Source: Planococcus maitriensis (GTDB taxonomy: Bacteria > Bacillota > Bacilli > Bacillales_A > Planococcaceae). Taken from it: DNA of 64,000 nucleotides. The stretch's first letter is position 1. Every line of letters begins with the position of its first letter. Both the position numbers and the translations under genes were made by a program. Below are positions 1 to 9,366 of this stretch, piece by piece. The notes beneath the pieces are model-generated. The model did no database searches and had not been told where the DNA came from. It worked only from the letters and a program-made list of their open reading frames with translations. The DNA lies in NCBI RefSeq assembly GCF_003289925.1, contig NZ_QLZQ01000002.1, positions 145,282 to 209,281 of the forward strand. Reading direction: 5' to 3'.

Positions 1-183
1 AGGGCCGCGGACGTTCGGCGCGAAGCCAGGCAAACTTGTCTGTTCTTTATTCAAGTCTTTCGAAGTATAAAACGGTTTTACGGCAATGCCTTCATTCGTC
101 ATAAAAGCGGTATCGTCCCGTTCGCCCAATTTGGCGGTATCCAGTTTGGTAACATCGATCTTCGTAAAATCAGGTGCCGTCAT
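1..183 (-). CDS. mutB: Methylmalonyl-CoA mutase large subunit, N-terminal fragment (partial)
   Basis: The reverse strand encodes 61 residues from an ATG at 183; the gene runs off the window at position 1. The visible part ends in LPGFAPNVRGP, the conserved PG-x-x-P-x-x-RGP entry segment of the mutase substrate-binding barrel. With the small subunit this enzyme interconverts methylmalonyl-CoA and succinyl-CoA using adenosylcobalamin, feeding propionyl-CoA from valine, isoleucine and odd-chain or branched fatty acids into the TCA cycle. It begins directly after the mutA stop (TAAATG), so the two are translationally coupled. The cobalamin-binding domain lies outside the window and could not be checked. 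Confidence 0.85.
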   Translation of the reverse strand, partial: MTAPDFTKIDVTKLDTAKLGERDDTAFMTNEGIAVKPFYTSKDLNKEQTSLPGFAPNVRGP

Positions 184-1878
184 TTACAGCGCCTCCTTTC
201 CAAGTGACAAAACAGCTTCCAACTTCTCAATCAAGGGCTTCCCTGCATAAAGGGAATCGCGGACACCGTTTGCTTTCCAGGTTTTCAGGGTTTCAGCATC
301 GATTTTCCCAGCGACGTCTACAGCCGCTTTCGTTTCCAGTTGCGGAATGATTTTCTCGAGTGTTTCGCGGCTCCCGCAAAGAACGGCATAATCAAGTTCT
401 TCCGAACGGATATAGCGGTTCACTTCATCAGCAGATGAGAGATATGGGCTGACGTCTGGTTCGATTCCGGCGACAGAAAGGAAACCTTGCACGAAATCTG
501 CCTGCGGTTTCACCGCTTTTAGTGGTTCCAGGAGGATTACAGCCGATTTCACGCTCGTATCCCGGCTTTTTGCACGTAATTTCTCGAATGGCGTCGCCAG
601 TCGTTTCGCTGTCATATACTCCAAATGGGCCGTATCGATTTTTGCGTCTTTCACTGGCTCTTGCGGATTAGCGTAAATATTCGTCCCGATCAGGGAAGCT
701 TTGCGATTGGCCACTTGCTGTTCGCGTTCGAGCCATTTAGCTTGAATGTCATCTGTTAGCCAGCCGGTCCGCTTCACTTCTGAATAGCCGCCCGCTTCCT
801 GGATTTCCAAGAAATACTTCCATGCCGCATCCACATATTCACGCGTCAGGTTTTCAATATAATATGATCCCGCCGCGGCATCCATGACATGCGAAACATG
901 GGACTCTTCTTTGATGACCAATTGGACATTGCGTGCGATGCGTCGGCTGGAGCCGGTCGGCACCGTCAGGAAATCATGCGGGTGCACGGTATGGCCATCG
1001 GTACCCGCCAACACTGCAGAGAATGTCGCATTGCCGGCACGCAGCAAATTGACGTAAGGGTCCAATTTGGAATATGAACGCACCGAAGTTTCCGTGAACA
1101 CCGGGATGCGCGGTGCTTGTTTTCCGTACGCCGAACAGAATGCCTGCCATAATACACGGAAAGCGCGTATTTTGGAGATCTCCTGGAAGAAATGTGTATC
1201 AACAGCAAAACGGATCCAGAACTTCTTCGCAGCCGATTCGAAGTCTTCTTGCTTCAGGGCTTCTGCCATCATGCTAAGCGCCACACCGAGTTCGTGGATA
1301 ATCGTGCCGCCGGCGTTATGCGTCGGCAGCGTATCGATCAAGCCTGTGCGGACATTCTCCGGGGCCTGGATAGGTTCTTCCGTAAAAATCACGCCTTGGA
1401 CATTTGCCTGCTGCTCGGATGACAGCTTGTCGAACACGCGCAAAATCGGATCCTCATCCTCGGTTACTTTAAAATAGATCGGATAACGGACGATCAATTC
1501 CGCAAGCCGTTCAAGTTGCGCTTCTGTCCAGTCGAAAGGCTGTGCGCCTGAATAAACGACCGCTTCATTGCCGCGGGACAGGTCATCTTCCGTCACGGCC
1601 AGGAATTGCTCGGCATCATGTGCCGTGATTTCCTGTGCAACGATCCAGGAAGGGCCGAACTTTCCGCCTTGGACTGCTGCTACTTGCGCATCTATGTCGG
1701 ATACAGTACGCTCCAGCATCTCTTTTGTATAGAGGGGTTCGAGGGTAATGTCCTCAATGGTATGGGTTTTCATCACCTTATCAAAATCTTTGCCTTTCAG
1801 TGCAGCTTCTGCTGCTTGTTTCCATTCCTCGTATGTACGCTCAGGAAACTGAATGTTCTTCATCGATTCAATCGTCAA
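184..1878 (-). CDS. mutA: Methylmalonyl-CoA mutase small subunit
   Basis: 564 residues. It is the non-catalytic partner of the mutase heterodimer, keeping the barrel fold but lacking the DxHxxG cobalamin-ligand motif in its C-terminal flavodoxin-like part; I find none in the translation. Recognisable segments are TIIHELGVALSMMAEAL near the middle and SYYIENLTREYVDAAW around residue 345. The start is TTG at 1878, chosen because GGAGGG sits about 7 nt upstream; the in-frame ATG at 1863 is too far from that site. It lies downstream of bkdB but beyond a strong terminator, so it is probably a separate transcript or depends on read-through. Location beside the bkd genes fits propionyl-CoA disposal after branched-chain degradation. 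Confidence 0.88.
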   Translation of the reverse strand: MTIESMKNIQFPERTYEEWKQAAEAALKGKDFDKVMKTHTIEDITLEPLYTKEMLERTVSDIDAQVAAVQGGKFGPSWIVAQEITAHDAEQFLAVTEDDLSRGNEAVVYSGAQPFDWTEAQLERLAELIVRYPIYFKVTEDEDPILRVFDKLSSEQQANVQGVIFTEEPIQAPENVRTGLIDTLPTHNAGGTIIHELGVALSMMAEALKQEDFESAAKKFWIRFAVDTHFFQEISKIRAFRVLWQAFCSAYGKQAPRIPVFTETSVRSYSKLDPYVNLLRAGNATFSAVLAGTDGHTVHPHDFLTVPTGSSRRIARNVQLVIKEESHVSHVMDAAAGSYYIENLTREYVDAAWKYFLEIQEAGGYSEVKRTGWLTDDIQAKWLEREQQVANRKASLIGTNIYANPQEPVKDAKIDTAHLEYMTAKRLATPFEKLRAKSRDTSVKSAVILLEPLKAVKPQADFVQGFLSVAGIEPDVSPYLSSADEVNRYIRSEELDYAVLCGSRETLEKIIPQLETKAAVDVAGKIDAETLKTWKANGVRDSLYAGKPLIEKLEAVLSLGKEAL

Positions 1879-1939
1879 ACTATTCCCTCCTCAAAGCTTT
1901 CTGTTTCCATTTTACCTGACGCAGCAAGTAACTGAAAGG

Positions 1940-1975
1940 AAAAAAAGTTTGAAGTCCGAAGACTCCAAACTTTTC
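1940..1975 (-). terminator. Terminator after bkdB
   Basis: A 13-bp stem (AAAGTTTGGAGTC with GACTTCAAACTTT, one G-T pair) around a TTCG-type tetraloop is followed on the minus strand by a run of T. It marks the end of the bkd operon and separates it from mutAB. Confidence 0.85.
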
Positions 1976-1976
1976 G

Positions 1977-3323
1977 TCAATAAACTGATGTATTATCTTT
2001 GTTCATTTTCTCTAGGATTTCTTTAACACGCGCCAGGAATTGGCCGCATACGAGGCCATCGAGCACACGATGGTCGAGCGACAGGCATAAGTTGACCATA
2101 TCACGCGCAGCGATCATTCCGCCCTCCATGATAACTGGTCGCTTGACGATTGACTCGACTTGGATGATGGCAGCCTGAGGGTGGTTGATGATGCCCATGG
2201 ACTGGACAGACCCGAACGAGCCGGTGTTGTTGACGGTGAATGTGCCGCCTTGCATATCTGCCGATTTCAATTTGCCTGTGCGCGCTTTTTGCGCCAGTTC
2301 ATTGATTTCTCGTCCGATGCCTTTGACGGATTTCTCATCGGCATTTTTGATGACCGGCACGAACAAAGCATTATCAGAAGCTACCGCGATCGAGATGTTG
2401 ATGTCTTTTTTCTGGATGATCTTGTCCCCTGCCCACATCGAGTTCATCATCGGGAACTCTTTCAATGCCTGGGAGATCGCTTTGACGAAGAATGCAAAAT
2501 ACGTGATGTTGAACCCTTCTTTTTTCTTGAAGTCGCCTTTGATGGAATCGCGGAATTGCGCAAGGTCCGTCACGTCGACTTCGATCATCATCCATGCATG
2601 AGGTGCTTCATGCTTGCTCTTGAGCATATTCGCTGCAATTGCTTTGCGCACGCCAGTAACAGGGATTTCAATATCGCCAGGTGCCGATTCGATCGGCTCT
2701 TCCTTGGCTGCCGGCGCTTTCGGCGCTTGTTGCGGTGCAGCTTGTTGAACAGGCTCTGCTGCTTCAGTTGCTTGAGACGCTTGTGCCGTCTCCCCGCCAG
2801 CTTGCGGGATATTGCCGCTTTCGATCAATTGCATCAAATCCTTGCGGGTGATGCGGCCTTCGTTTCCGGATCCTTCAACTTGGTTCAGGTCGATATCGTG
2901 TTCTTGTGCGAGGCGTAGAACGGCTGGTGAATAACGCGCTTTTCCGCCTTGTGGCTTAGCTGGTTTCGAAGAGCCTTTTTCCCCTTCGAGCTTTTTGGTC
3001 GGTGCGGCGCCTGCAGCCGGCATTTCATTGGCTTTCTCGCCTTCCACCGGTTTTGCCTCTTCGACTGGGGCAAAATCTCCGCCTTCAGTTTCGATTGTGC
3101 AGACCACTTCGCCGACTTCCAATGTATCCCCTTCAGAAGCGATCAATTCCTTGATCGTCCCCGTGAAGGATGAAGGGACTTCTGCGGTTACTTTATCAGT
3201 ATTGACTTCTGCCAGCGGGTCATACTTGTTGACATGATCGCCTGGCTGGACAAGCCATTTTTCGATTGTGCCTTCTGTTACACTTTCGCCAAGTTGGGGC
3301 ATCGTGATTTTTTCAATAGCCAA
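1977..3323 (-). CDS. bkdB: Branched-chain alpha-keto acid dehydrogenase E2 (dihydrolipoyl acyltransferase)
   Basis: 448 residues. E2 core that transfers isobutyryl, 2-methylbutyryl or isovaleryl groups from E1 to CoA. Domains in order: one N-terminal lipoyl domain (about 1-78) with the lipoylation lysine in TDKVTAEV; an Ala/Pro/Gln-rich linker; an E3/E1-binding domain (about 128-168, RYSPAVLRLAQEHDI and GRITRKDL); a second flexible linker; and the acyltransferase domain ending in the catalytic SLDHRVLDG (His near 418). It is the last gene of the bkd operon, separated from bkdAB by an unusual 286-nt repeat-bearing spacer. Its products prime the iso and anteiso fatty acids typical of these bacteria. 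Confidence 0.93.
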   Translation of the reverse strand: MAIEKITMPQLGESVTEGTIEKWLVQPGDHVNKYDPLAEVNTDKVTAEVPSSFTGTIKELIASEGDTLEVGEVVCTIETEGGDFAPVEEAKPVEGEKANEMPAAGAAPTKKLEGEKGSSKPAKPQGGKARYSPAVLRLAQEHDIDLNQVEGSGNEGRITRKDLMQLIESGNIPQAGGETAQASQATEAAEPVQQAAPQQAPKAPAAKEEPIESAPGDIEIPVTGVRKAIAANMLKSKHEAPHAWMMIEVDVTDLAQFRDSIKGDFKKKEGFNITYFAFFVKAISQALKEFPMMNSMWAGDKIIQKKDINISIAVASDNALFVPVIKNADEKSVKGIGREINELAQKARTGKLKSADMQGGTFTVNNTGSFGSVQSMGIINHPQAAIIQVESIVKRPVIMEGGMIAARDMVNLCLSLDHRVLDGLVCGQFLARVKEILEKMNKDNTSVY

Positions 3324-3386
3324 AGGGATTCCTCCTTTTCAATCTGTAATGCATATTCATCTATAAGGTTTATGCGTTAACGGCCA

Positions 3387-3606
3387 GCTTCTCGGGTCAT
3401 AAGCCATCCCGGTGTCTAGTTCAGTGCCTAGCTCTTCGGGTCATAAGCCATCCCGGCTATCTGGCAAAGAACGCCACATTGCCAGTTCGTCTTATGCCTG
3501 TCAGAGCTGAACAGGCACTTCCACTTTTCGTGGCTGTGCGGCAAAGAGCGCCGCTTCGCCGGTTCGTCTTATGCCTGTCGAAGCTAGACGGCCATTTCCG
3601 CTTTTC
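3387..3606. repeat. Nested intergenic repeat between bkdAB and bkdB
   Basis: Two 26-bp near-copies (3387-3412 and 3431-3456, sharing GGTCATAAGCCATCCCGG) precede two 67-bp near-copies (3463-3529 and 3540-3606, each starting GGCAAAGA and ending CTTTTC). The longer unit contains a TGCCTGT/ACAGGCA hairpin and a GC-rich palindromic core. Read on the minus strand it starts GAAAAGCGGAA and contains GTCTAGCT-type steps, resembling a family of short non-coding repeats I recall from Bacillales intergenic regions. No ORF is supported. It is transcribed as part of the bkd operon, so it could act as RNA structure or be inert. The arrangement looks like one repeat inserted into another. Confidence 0.75.
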
Positions 3607-3609
3607 TTC

Positions 3610-4593
3610 TTAAAATTCAGCTAGTTCTCTCATGGCTTTTTCGACTTTGTCCGGGTTGATCATGAAGAATTTCTCCATGGTCGGTGCGTATGGCATAGCT
3701 GGAACATCCGGGCCTGCTAAGCGCTTGATTGGAGCATCGAGGTCGAATAGGCAGTTCTCAGCGATGATTGCCGCCACTTCGCCGATAATGCTTCCTTCTT
3801 TATTGTCTTCTGTGACAAGAAGGACTTTGCCGGTCTTTTTCGCCGCTTCAATGATGCCTTCCTTATCCAATGGATAGATCGTGCGCAAGTCGAGGATATG
3901 TGCCGAGTAGCCGTCTTCTGCCAGGCGTTCGGCCGCTTGCAACGCAAAGTTGACAGCCAATCCGTAGGTGATGACGGTGATGTCTTCGCCTTCGCGTTTG
4001 ACGTCGGCTTTGCCGATTTCGATTGTGTAATCGTCTTCAGGCACTTCGCCTTTGATCAGGCGGTACGCGCGTTTGTGCTCGAAGAACATGACCGGGTCTT
4101 CATCGCGTATCGCGGCTTTAAGCAGCCCCTTGGCGTCGTATGGAGTGGACGGGATGACGATTTTCAATCCAGGCTGGTTGGCGAATACCGCTTCGACTGA
4201 TTGCGAATGATAAAGTGCGCCGTGGACGCCCCCGCCGAATGGAGCACGGAAGACGATCGGGCAAGACCAGTCATTGTTTGAGCGGTAACGGATGCGCGAG
4301 GCTTCTGAAATGATTTGGTTGACCGCCGGCATGATGAAATCCGCGAACTGGAATTCAGCGATTGGGCGCAATCCGTACATGGCCGCGCCGATCCCAACGC
4401 CTGCGATAGCCGATTCAGCTAGTGGCGTGTCGATTACCCGGTCTTCGCCGAATTCATCGTAAAGGCCTTGGGTCGCTTTGAAAACGCCGCCTTTTTTACC
4501 GACATCTTCACCGAGTACGAAAACGTTTTCGTCACGTGCCATTTCTTCTTTCATGGCAAGCGTGATGGCATCAATATAGCTCATAACTGCCAT
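3610..4593 (-). CDS. bkdAB: Branched-chain alpha-keto acid dehydrogenase E1 beta subunit
   Basis: 327 residues, transketolase-like pyrimidine-binding fold plus C-terminal transketolase domain. It pairs with the alpha subunit to decarboxylate branched-chain 2-oxo acids on thiamine diphosphate and acylate the E2 lipoyl group. Visible family segments are VIDTPLAESAIAGVGIGAAM and AEFQFADFIMPAVNQI in the N-terminal half and DLRTIYPLD in the C-terminal half. Its ATG overlaps the last base of the bkdAA stop (TAATG), giving tight coupling and equal dosage of the alpha and beta chains. Pyruvate dehydrogenase beta is the close alternative; the neighbouring ptb, buk, bcd and bkdR make the branched-chain role much more likely. 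Confidence 0.93.
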   Translation of the reverse strand: MAVMSYIDAITLAMKEEMARDENVFVLGEDVGKKGGVFKATQGLYDEFGEDRVIDTPLAESAIAGVGIGAAMYGLRPIAEFQFADFIMPAVNQIISEASRIRYRSNNDWSCPIVFRAPFGGGVHGALYHSQSVEAVFANQPGLKIVIPSTPYDAKGLLKAAIRDEDPVMFFEHKRAYRLIKGEVPEDDYTIEIGKADVKREGEDITVITYGLAVNFALQAAERLAEDGYSAHILDLRTIYPLDKEGIIEAAKKTGKVLLVTEDNKEGSIIGEVAAIIAENCLFDLDAPIKRLAGPDVPAMPYAPTMEKFFMINPDKVEKAMRELAEF

Positions 4594-5597
4594 TATTCGT
4601 TTCCTCCTTCTTCTGCATAGACGTATTTCAATGCATCTTCCGCTTTTGCGTATGGTGCATTTTCCGCATAATCTGTCGCTTCGTTGACAAGCGCCATGAT
4701 GCGGTCGTTAATTTCTTTTTCAAGTTCGTCGTCCATGATGCCATTTTCTTTCAAATAAGCACCGAACAATAGAATCGGGTCTTTTTCTTTTTGCGCAGCG
4801 AGTTCGTCCGCTGAACGGTATTGGCGATGGTCATCATCTGACGAGTGGGCCGTCATGCGCTCTGAAACTGTCTCGATCAAGCTCGGGCCTTCGCCGTTGC
4901 GTGCGCGGTCTGCCGCTTCTTTCACGTGTTTGTAGACTTCGATCGGGTCGTTTCCGTCGATCGTTACGCCCGGCATGCCGTAGCTTGCCGCACGGTCTGA
5001 GACATTTTTGCTTGCCACTTGGCGATCGAATGGCACCGAAATGGCGTAGCGGTTGTTTTCGACCATCGTGATGACCGGCAATTTATGTACGCCGGCAAAG
5101 TTCAAGCCCTCGTGGAAATCGCCTTGGTTGGAGGACCCTTCACCAAGTGTATTGAATGTGATGAAATCCTTTTTCTTCATTTTTCCTGCAAGCGCAACAC
5201 CCACTGCGTGAGGAAGCTGCGTTGTTACAGGAGAAGAACCTGTCAGGATGCGATTCTTCTTCTGGCCGAAATGCCCAGGCATCTGGCGGCCGCCGGAGTT
5301 CGGGTCTTCTGCTTTGGCAAATGCCGACAGCATCAACTCTTTCGGTGTCATGCCGAAATGAAGGACGACACCAAGGTCGCGGTAATACGGCGCGACGTAA
5401 TCTTTCGTGTTGTCGAGCGCATAAGCCGCCCCGACTTGCGCCGCTTCCTGCCCTTGGCAAGAGATGACGAATGGGATTTTCCCTGCACGGTTCAGGAGCC
5501 ACATGCGTTCATCCACACGGCGCGCCGTCAACATCGTTTCGTATATTTTCAAGACATCTTCGTTCGTCAAACCTACTTCTTCGTGTTTTGTAGCCAT
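4593..5597 (-). CDS. bkdAA: Branched-chain alpha-keto acid dehydrogenase E1 alpha subunit
   Basis: 334 residues. Carries the thiamine diphosphate motif, seen as GEGSSNQGDFHEG followed by VENNRYAIS about 27 residues later, and the phosphorylation-loop-like segment MTAHSSDDDHRQYR. It forms the E1 alpha2-beta2 tetramer with the next gene. Start ATG at 5597 has a good GGAGG about 8 nt upstream. The reaction is the committed step of Val/Leu/Ile keto-acid oxidation and yields isobutyryl-, isovaleryl- and 2-methylbutyryl-CoA. Confidence 0.93.
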   Translation of the reverse strand: MATKHEEVGLTNEDVLKIYETMLTARRVDERMWLLNRAGKIPFVISCQGQEAAQVGAAYALDNTKDYVAPYYRDLGVVLHFGMTPKELMLSAFAKAEDPNSGGRQMPGHFGQKKNRILTGSSPVTTQLPHAVGVALAGKMKKKDFITFNTLGEGSSNQGDFHEGLNFAGVHKLPVITMVENNRYAISVPFDRQVASKNVSDRAASYGMPGVTIDGNDPIEVYKHVKEAADRARNGEGPSLIETVSERMTAHSSDDDHRQYRSADELAAQKEKDPILLFGAYLKENGIMDDELEKEINDRIMALVNEATDYAENAPYAKAEDALKYVYAEEGGNE

Positions 5598-5610
5598 TGA
5601 ATTTCCTCCT

Positions 5611-7038
5611 TTAACTATGGATCGCTTTGCCGTCTACCGCTAAAGCTGCTTCGCCCATGACCTCTGAAAGTGTCGGGTGCGGGTGGATCGTATCTGCAAT
5701 TTCCCAAGGGGTTGCGTCGAGTACCATGGCAAGTCCGGCTTCTGAGATCATGTCCGTCACATGCGGCCCGATCATATGGACGCCGAGGATATCGTTCGTT
5801 TCTTTGTCCGCAATGATTTTCACGAAACCATCCGATTCTCCGTAAACCAGCGCTTTGCCAATTGCCTTGAATGAGAATTTCCCTGTTTTCACATCATAGC
5901 CTTGCTCTTTCGCTTGGTCTTCCGTAATCCCGACACTTGCCGCTTCCGGATTGGAGTAGATGCAGCGGGAGACCAAATCGTAATTGATGGCATGCGGGGC
6001 GTTGCCTTTAATATGCTCCACGGCTGTAATGCCTTCATGTGAAGCCACGTGAGCCAGCTGCATGCCCCCGATAACATCACCGATTGCGTAAATATGGGAT
6101 TCTTTTGTCTGGAACGTATTCTTGACCTGGATAAAGCCATTCTCCACAAGGATGTCCGTGTTTTCGATCCCGATATTTTCGACATTCGCTTGGCGCCCGA
6201 CTGAAACCAGCATCTTTTCTGCAGTGAAGGTTTCGTTGCTGCCGTTGATCTCTGCTTGGATCGCCACTTGGCCATCGCCCTTTTCGATTGTTTCCGGCAG
6301 GACTTTCGCGCTTGTCGCGAATTTAACGCCTTTTTTCTTTAATAATTTTTGCATTTCTTTGGAAATGTCTTTGTCTTCGGTCGGGATGATGCGGTCTGCG
6401 TATTCAAGGACCGTCACCTCGACGCCAAAATCGTTGAGCATAGAGGCCCACTCGATTCCGATGACGCCGCCTCCGACAATCAGAATGGATTTCGGCAGTT
6501 CGCTCATGGCGAGCGCTTCATCCGAGCTCATGACGAATTCCCCGTCGATTTCAAGCCCCGGCAATGTCCGCGGGCGTGAACCGGTGGCGATGATGACGTT
6601 GTTCGGGATAAGCATTTCATTTTCTTCCCCGTTGTTCATCTCGACGGAAATCGTTCCAGGGTTCGGCGAGAAGATCGACGGCCCGAGAATGCGGCCGATA
6701 CCTTCATAGACATCGATCTTGCCTTTTTTCATCAAACCTTGCACACCAGCATGCAATTGGTCGACAATCCCTTGTTTGCGCTGTTGGACGCGCGAGAAAT
6801 CGAGTGATACTTCGCCGGTGTTGACCCCAAAATCAGCGGCATGGTTTTTTGTCGTTGCGTATACTTCCGCACTGCGGAGCAGTGCTTTACTCGGGATGCA
6901 GCCTTGATGCAGGCATGTGCCGCCCAGGTTGCCTTTTTCGACAATCGCAGTTTTGAGTCCGAGCTGGGCAGAGCGGATTGCCGCTACATAGCCGCCCGTA
7001 CCGCCGCCTAGAATGACGACATCGTAATTTTGAGCCAT
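5611..7038 (-). CDS. lpdV: Dihydrolipoyl dehydrogenase (E3) of the branched-chain complex
   Basis: 475 residues, pyridine-nucleotide disulfide oxidoreductase. FAD-binding ILGGGTGGYVAAIR at the N terminus, redox-active disulfide GGTCLHQGCIPSKALL near residue 45, NAD-binding ILIVGGGVIGIEWASM near residue 190, and the catalytic HPHPTLSE dyad near the C terminus. It reoxidises the dihydrolipoyl arm of BkdB, reducing NAD. It lies within the bkd operon, 13 nt upstream of bkdAA, so it is taken as the dedicated E3; whether it also serves other 2-oxo acid complexes or the glycine cleavage system cannot be read from sequence. Confidence 0.93.
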   Translation of the reverse strand: MAQNYDVVILGGGTGGYVAAIRSAQLGLKTAIVEKGNLGGTCLHQGCIPSKALLRSAEVYATTKNHAADFGVNTGEVSLDFSRVQQRKQGIVDQLHAGVQGLMKKGKIDVYEGIGRILGPSIFSPNPGTISVEMNNGEENEMLIPNNVIIATGSRPRTLPGLEIDGEFVMSSDEALAMSELPKSILIVGGGVIGIEWASMLNDFGVEVTVLEYADRIIPTEDKDISKEMQKLLKKKGVKFATSAKVLPETIEKGDGQVAIQAEINGSNETFTAEKMLVSVGRQANVENIGIENTDILVENGFIQVKNTFQTKESHIYAIGDVIGGMQLAHVASHEGITAVEHIKGNAPHAINYDLVSRCIYSNPEAASVGITEDQAKEQGYDVKTGKFSFKAIGKALVYGESDGFVKIIADKETNDILGVHMIGPHVTDMISEAGLAMVLDATPWEIADTIHPHPTLSEVMGEAALAVDGKAIHS

Positions 7039-7061
7039 TGGGTATTCCTCCTTTGGAATGA

Positions 7062-8147
7062 TTAACCGTTTGGATAGATTCGAGCTTGTTCTTCGCCGTC
7101 GAGGACCCGGCTGGCGCCTTCTGCGAGCGCTTGCAATTCATTTTCACCGGGTTGGACCACGACATCGGCAATCCAGGAAATCCGGTCTGAAATCGATTTA
7201 ACGAAATCTTTGCCATAAGCCAAGCCGCCCGTCAAGATGATGGCATCGACTTGCCCTTTTAATACGGCACTAGCAGAACCGATTTCCTTGGCGACTTGAT
7301 AAGCCATCGCATCGTATATCAAGGATGCTTCCTTATCGCCTTTTTGGATGCGTTTTTCGACGGTCACGGCGTCATTTGTCCCGAGATAACCGACCAAACC
7401 GCCTTGCCCGACTAATTTTTTCATGATTTCGTGGCGGTAATATTGGCCGGAAAAGCACAGTTCGACCAAATCACCTGCAGGCACGGTGCCTGCCCGCTCC
7501 GGGCTGAAAGGGCCATCGCCGTGCAAGCCATTATTGACGTCGACGACTTTGCCGCCTTCATGGACGCCGACCGTGATGCCGCCGCCCATATGTGTGACAA
7601 TGAGGCGAAGGTCTTGATAAGCGCGCCCTGTTTCTTTGGCATAGCGTCTCGCGACTGCCTTTTGGTTCAGGGCATGGAAAATCGATTTTCGTTCAATCAA
7701 TGAAAATCCCGAAACGCGCGCCACAGGCGACAATTCATCGACAACCACAGGATCGACGATAAATGCCGGGATGTTCAGCCCTTCGGCAATTTCATGGGCG
7801 ATGATGCCGCCGAGATTGGAGGCGTGCTGGCCTGAATAGCCCTCACGCAAATCCTCCAGCATCGCTTCATTGACAGCGTAAGTGCCGCCTTCGATCGGCC
7901 GCAACAAGCCGCCCCTTCCGCATACGGCAGAAAGTTTCGAGACGTTCATGCCTTCTTCATCCAGCGCTTCCAATATGTTTTGTTTCCTGAATTGGAACTG
8001 GTCAATAATGGCAGGGAAATCCGCCAGCTCTTCTGTTGAGTGGCGGATTGTTTTTTCAAGGATCTGGACATCGTTGTCAAAAACGCCGATCTTTGTCGAA
8101 GTTGAGCCGGGGTTAATGACCAGAATTCGATTCAGCTGTTTTTGCAC
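7062..8147 (-). CDS. buk: Butyrate kinase (branched-chain acyl kinase)
   Basis: 361 residues, acetate/propionate kinase superfamily. Phosphate-binding segment [15 protein letters not shown] at the N terminus and [16 protein letters not shown] in the middle. It converts butyryl- or isobutyryl-phosphate and ADP to the acid and ATP, harvesting energy from acyl-CoAs made by the Bkd complex together with Ptb. Start is GTG at 8147, preceded by GGAGG with 7-nt spacing. The order ptb-bcd-buk-lpdV matches the bkd operon known from Bacillus subtilis. Confidence 0.92.
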   Translation of the reverse strand: MQKQLNRILVINPGSTSTKIGVFDNDVQILEKTIRHSTEELADFPAIIDQFQFRKQNILEALDEEGMNVSKLSAVCGRGGLLRPIEGGTYAVNEAMLEDLREGYSGQHASNLGGIIAHEIAEGLNIPAFIVDPVVVDELSPVARVSGFSLIERKSIFHALNQKAVARRYAKETGRAYQDLRLIVTHMGGGITVGVHEGGKVVDVNNGLHGDGPFSPERAGTVPAGDLVELCFSGQYYRHEIMKKLVGQGGLVGYLGTNDAVTVEKRIQKGDKEASLIYDAMAYQVAKEIGSASAVLKGQVDAIILTGGLAYGKDFVKSISDRISWIADVVVQPGENELQALAEGASRVLDGEEQARIYPNG

Positions 8148-8174
8148 ATCGATTCCTCCATTTCTTCCTTCTGG

Positions 8175-9275
8175 TTAGCGTCTGCTCAAGATATCGTGGC
8201 CGTGGCCGCTGCGCAGGAATTGGCTTCTGGAATTACGGACGCGTTCGATGCGCTCTTCAGCCATGCGCTCAGCAGCGATATAGCTTGGGATTCCGTCGCG
8301 TTTAGCGATTTCGAAGATGCGCGTGATGCTGTCGTAGATCGTTTCAACGCGTTTCATGGCGCGTTCGTTGTTGTAGCCGTAAAGCTCATCCGCTACGTTG
8401 ATGACGCCGCCTGAGTTGATAACGAAATCCGGTGCGTAAACGATGCCGCGTGCTTCAAGCTCATCGCCGTGGCGTTCTTCTTTCAATTGGTTGTTGGCAG
8501 ATCCTGCGACCACTTTCACCTTCAATTGAGGAATCGTCTCATCGTTGATGATTGCCCCCATTGCGCAAGGTGCAAAGATGTCCGCATCTTGCGAGTAGAT
8601 TTCGCCCGGCTCGACAGCAGTTGCGCCGAATGCATCCACTGCACGCTGTACGGCTTCTTTGTTGATGTCCGTGACGATCAATTTCGCGCCTTCTTTGTGC
8701 AAATACTCGCACAGCGGGTAAGCGACGTTACCGACGCCTTGCACTGCCACTGTTTTGCCTTCAAGTGAATCGTCGCCGTAAGCTTCCATCGCAGCAGCTT
8801 TCATGCCGATGTATGCGCCGTAAGCAGTGACAGGCGATGGATTGCCTGATGAACCGAATGCCGGCGAGATGCCCGTGACGAAATCTGTTTCTTCGTGGAT
8901 CATATCCATATCGGCTACAGTCGTACCCACATCTTCAGCCGTGATGTAACGGCCGTTCAAGCCTTGGATGAAACGGCCGAAAGCGCGGAACATTTCTTCA
9001 TTTTTGTCTTTCAGCGGATCGCCGATGATAACGGTTTTACCGCCGCCGAGGTTAAGGCCGGCTGCTGCGTTTTTGTAAGTCATGCCGCGCCCTAGGCGGA
9101 TCGCGTCTTCAATCGCTTCTTCTTCAGTTTCATAGTTCCACATGCGTGTGCCGCCAAGAGCTGGCCCAAGAGTCGTATCGTGGATGCAGATGATGGCTTT
9201 AAGCCCAGAGTTTTTATCTTGGCAAAATACCAATTGCTCGTAATCGTGTTCTTCCATCTTTTTGAAAATTTCCAT
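8175..9275 (-). CDS. bcd: Leucine dehydrogenase
   Basis: 366 residues, Glu/Leu/Phe/Val dehydrogenase family. Contains the glycine-rich substrate and catalytic lysine region [15 protein letters not shown] near residue 75 and the NAD-binding [15 protein letters not shown] near 180. It performs NAD-dependent oxidative deamination of leucine, isoleucine and valine to their 2-oxo acids, supplying the Bkd complex in the same operon. Start ATG at 9275 has AGGAGG upstream. Length is the usual one for the octameric enzyme. Confidence 0.94.
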   Translation of the reverse strand: MEIFKKMEEHDYEQLVFCQDKNSGLKAIICIHDTTLGPALGGTRMWNYETEEEAIEDAIRLGRGMTYKNAAAGLNLGGGKTVIIGDPLKDKNEEMFRAFGRFIQGLNGRYITAEDVGTTVADMDMIHEETDFVTGISPAFGSSGNPSPVTAYGAYIGMKAAAMEAYGDDSLEGKTVAVQGVGNVAYPLCEYLHKEGAKLIVTDINKEAVQRAVDAFGATAVEPGEIYSQDADIFAPCAMGAIINDETIPQLKVKVVAGSANNQLKEERHGDELEARGIVYAPDFVINSGGVINVADELYGYNNERAMKRVETIYDSITRIFEIAKRDGIPSYIAAERMAEERIERVRNSRSQFLRSGHGHDILSRR

Positions 9276-9366
9276 CGTAAATTCCTCCTAGTGGTTTATG
9301 GTTTCTATTGCTTACTAAGTTAGAGGCCGCCATCCTTCAAGGATTCCCTTGAATTGAAGCTGCTCT

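Noticed and set aside
2160-2918. 252-codon plus-strand open frame across bkdB
   Set aside because: A shadow of bkdB: Cys/Arg/Phe-rich translation with no family resemblance and no ribosome site. Similar long antisense frames over dxs, nrdJ, gcvPB and cshB were left out for the same reason.
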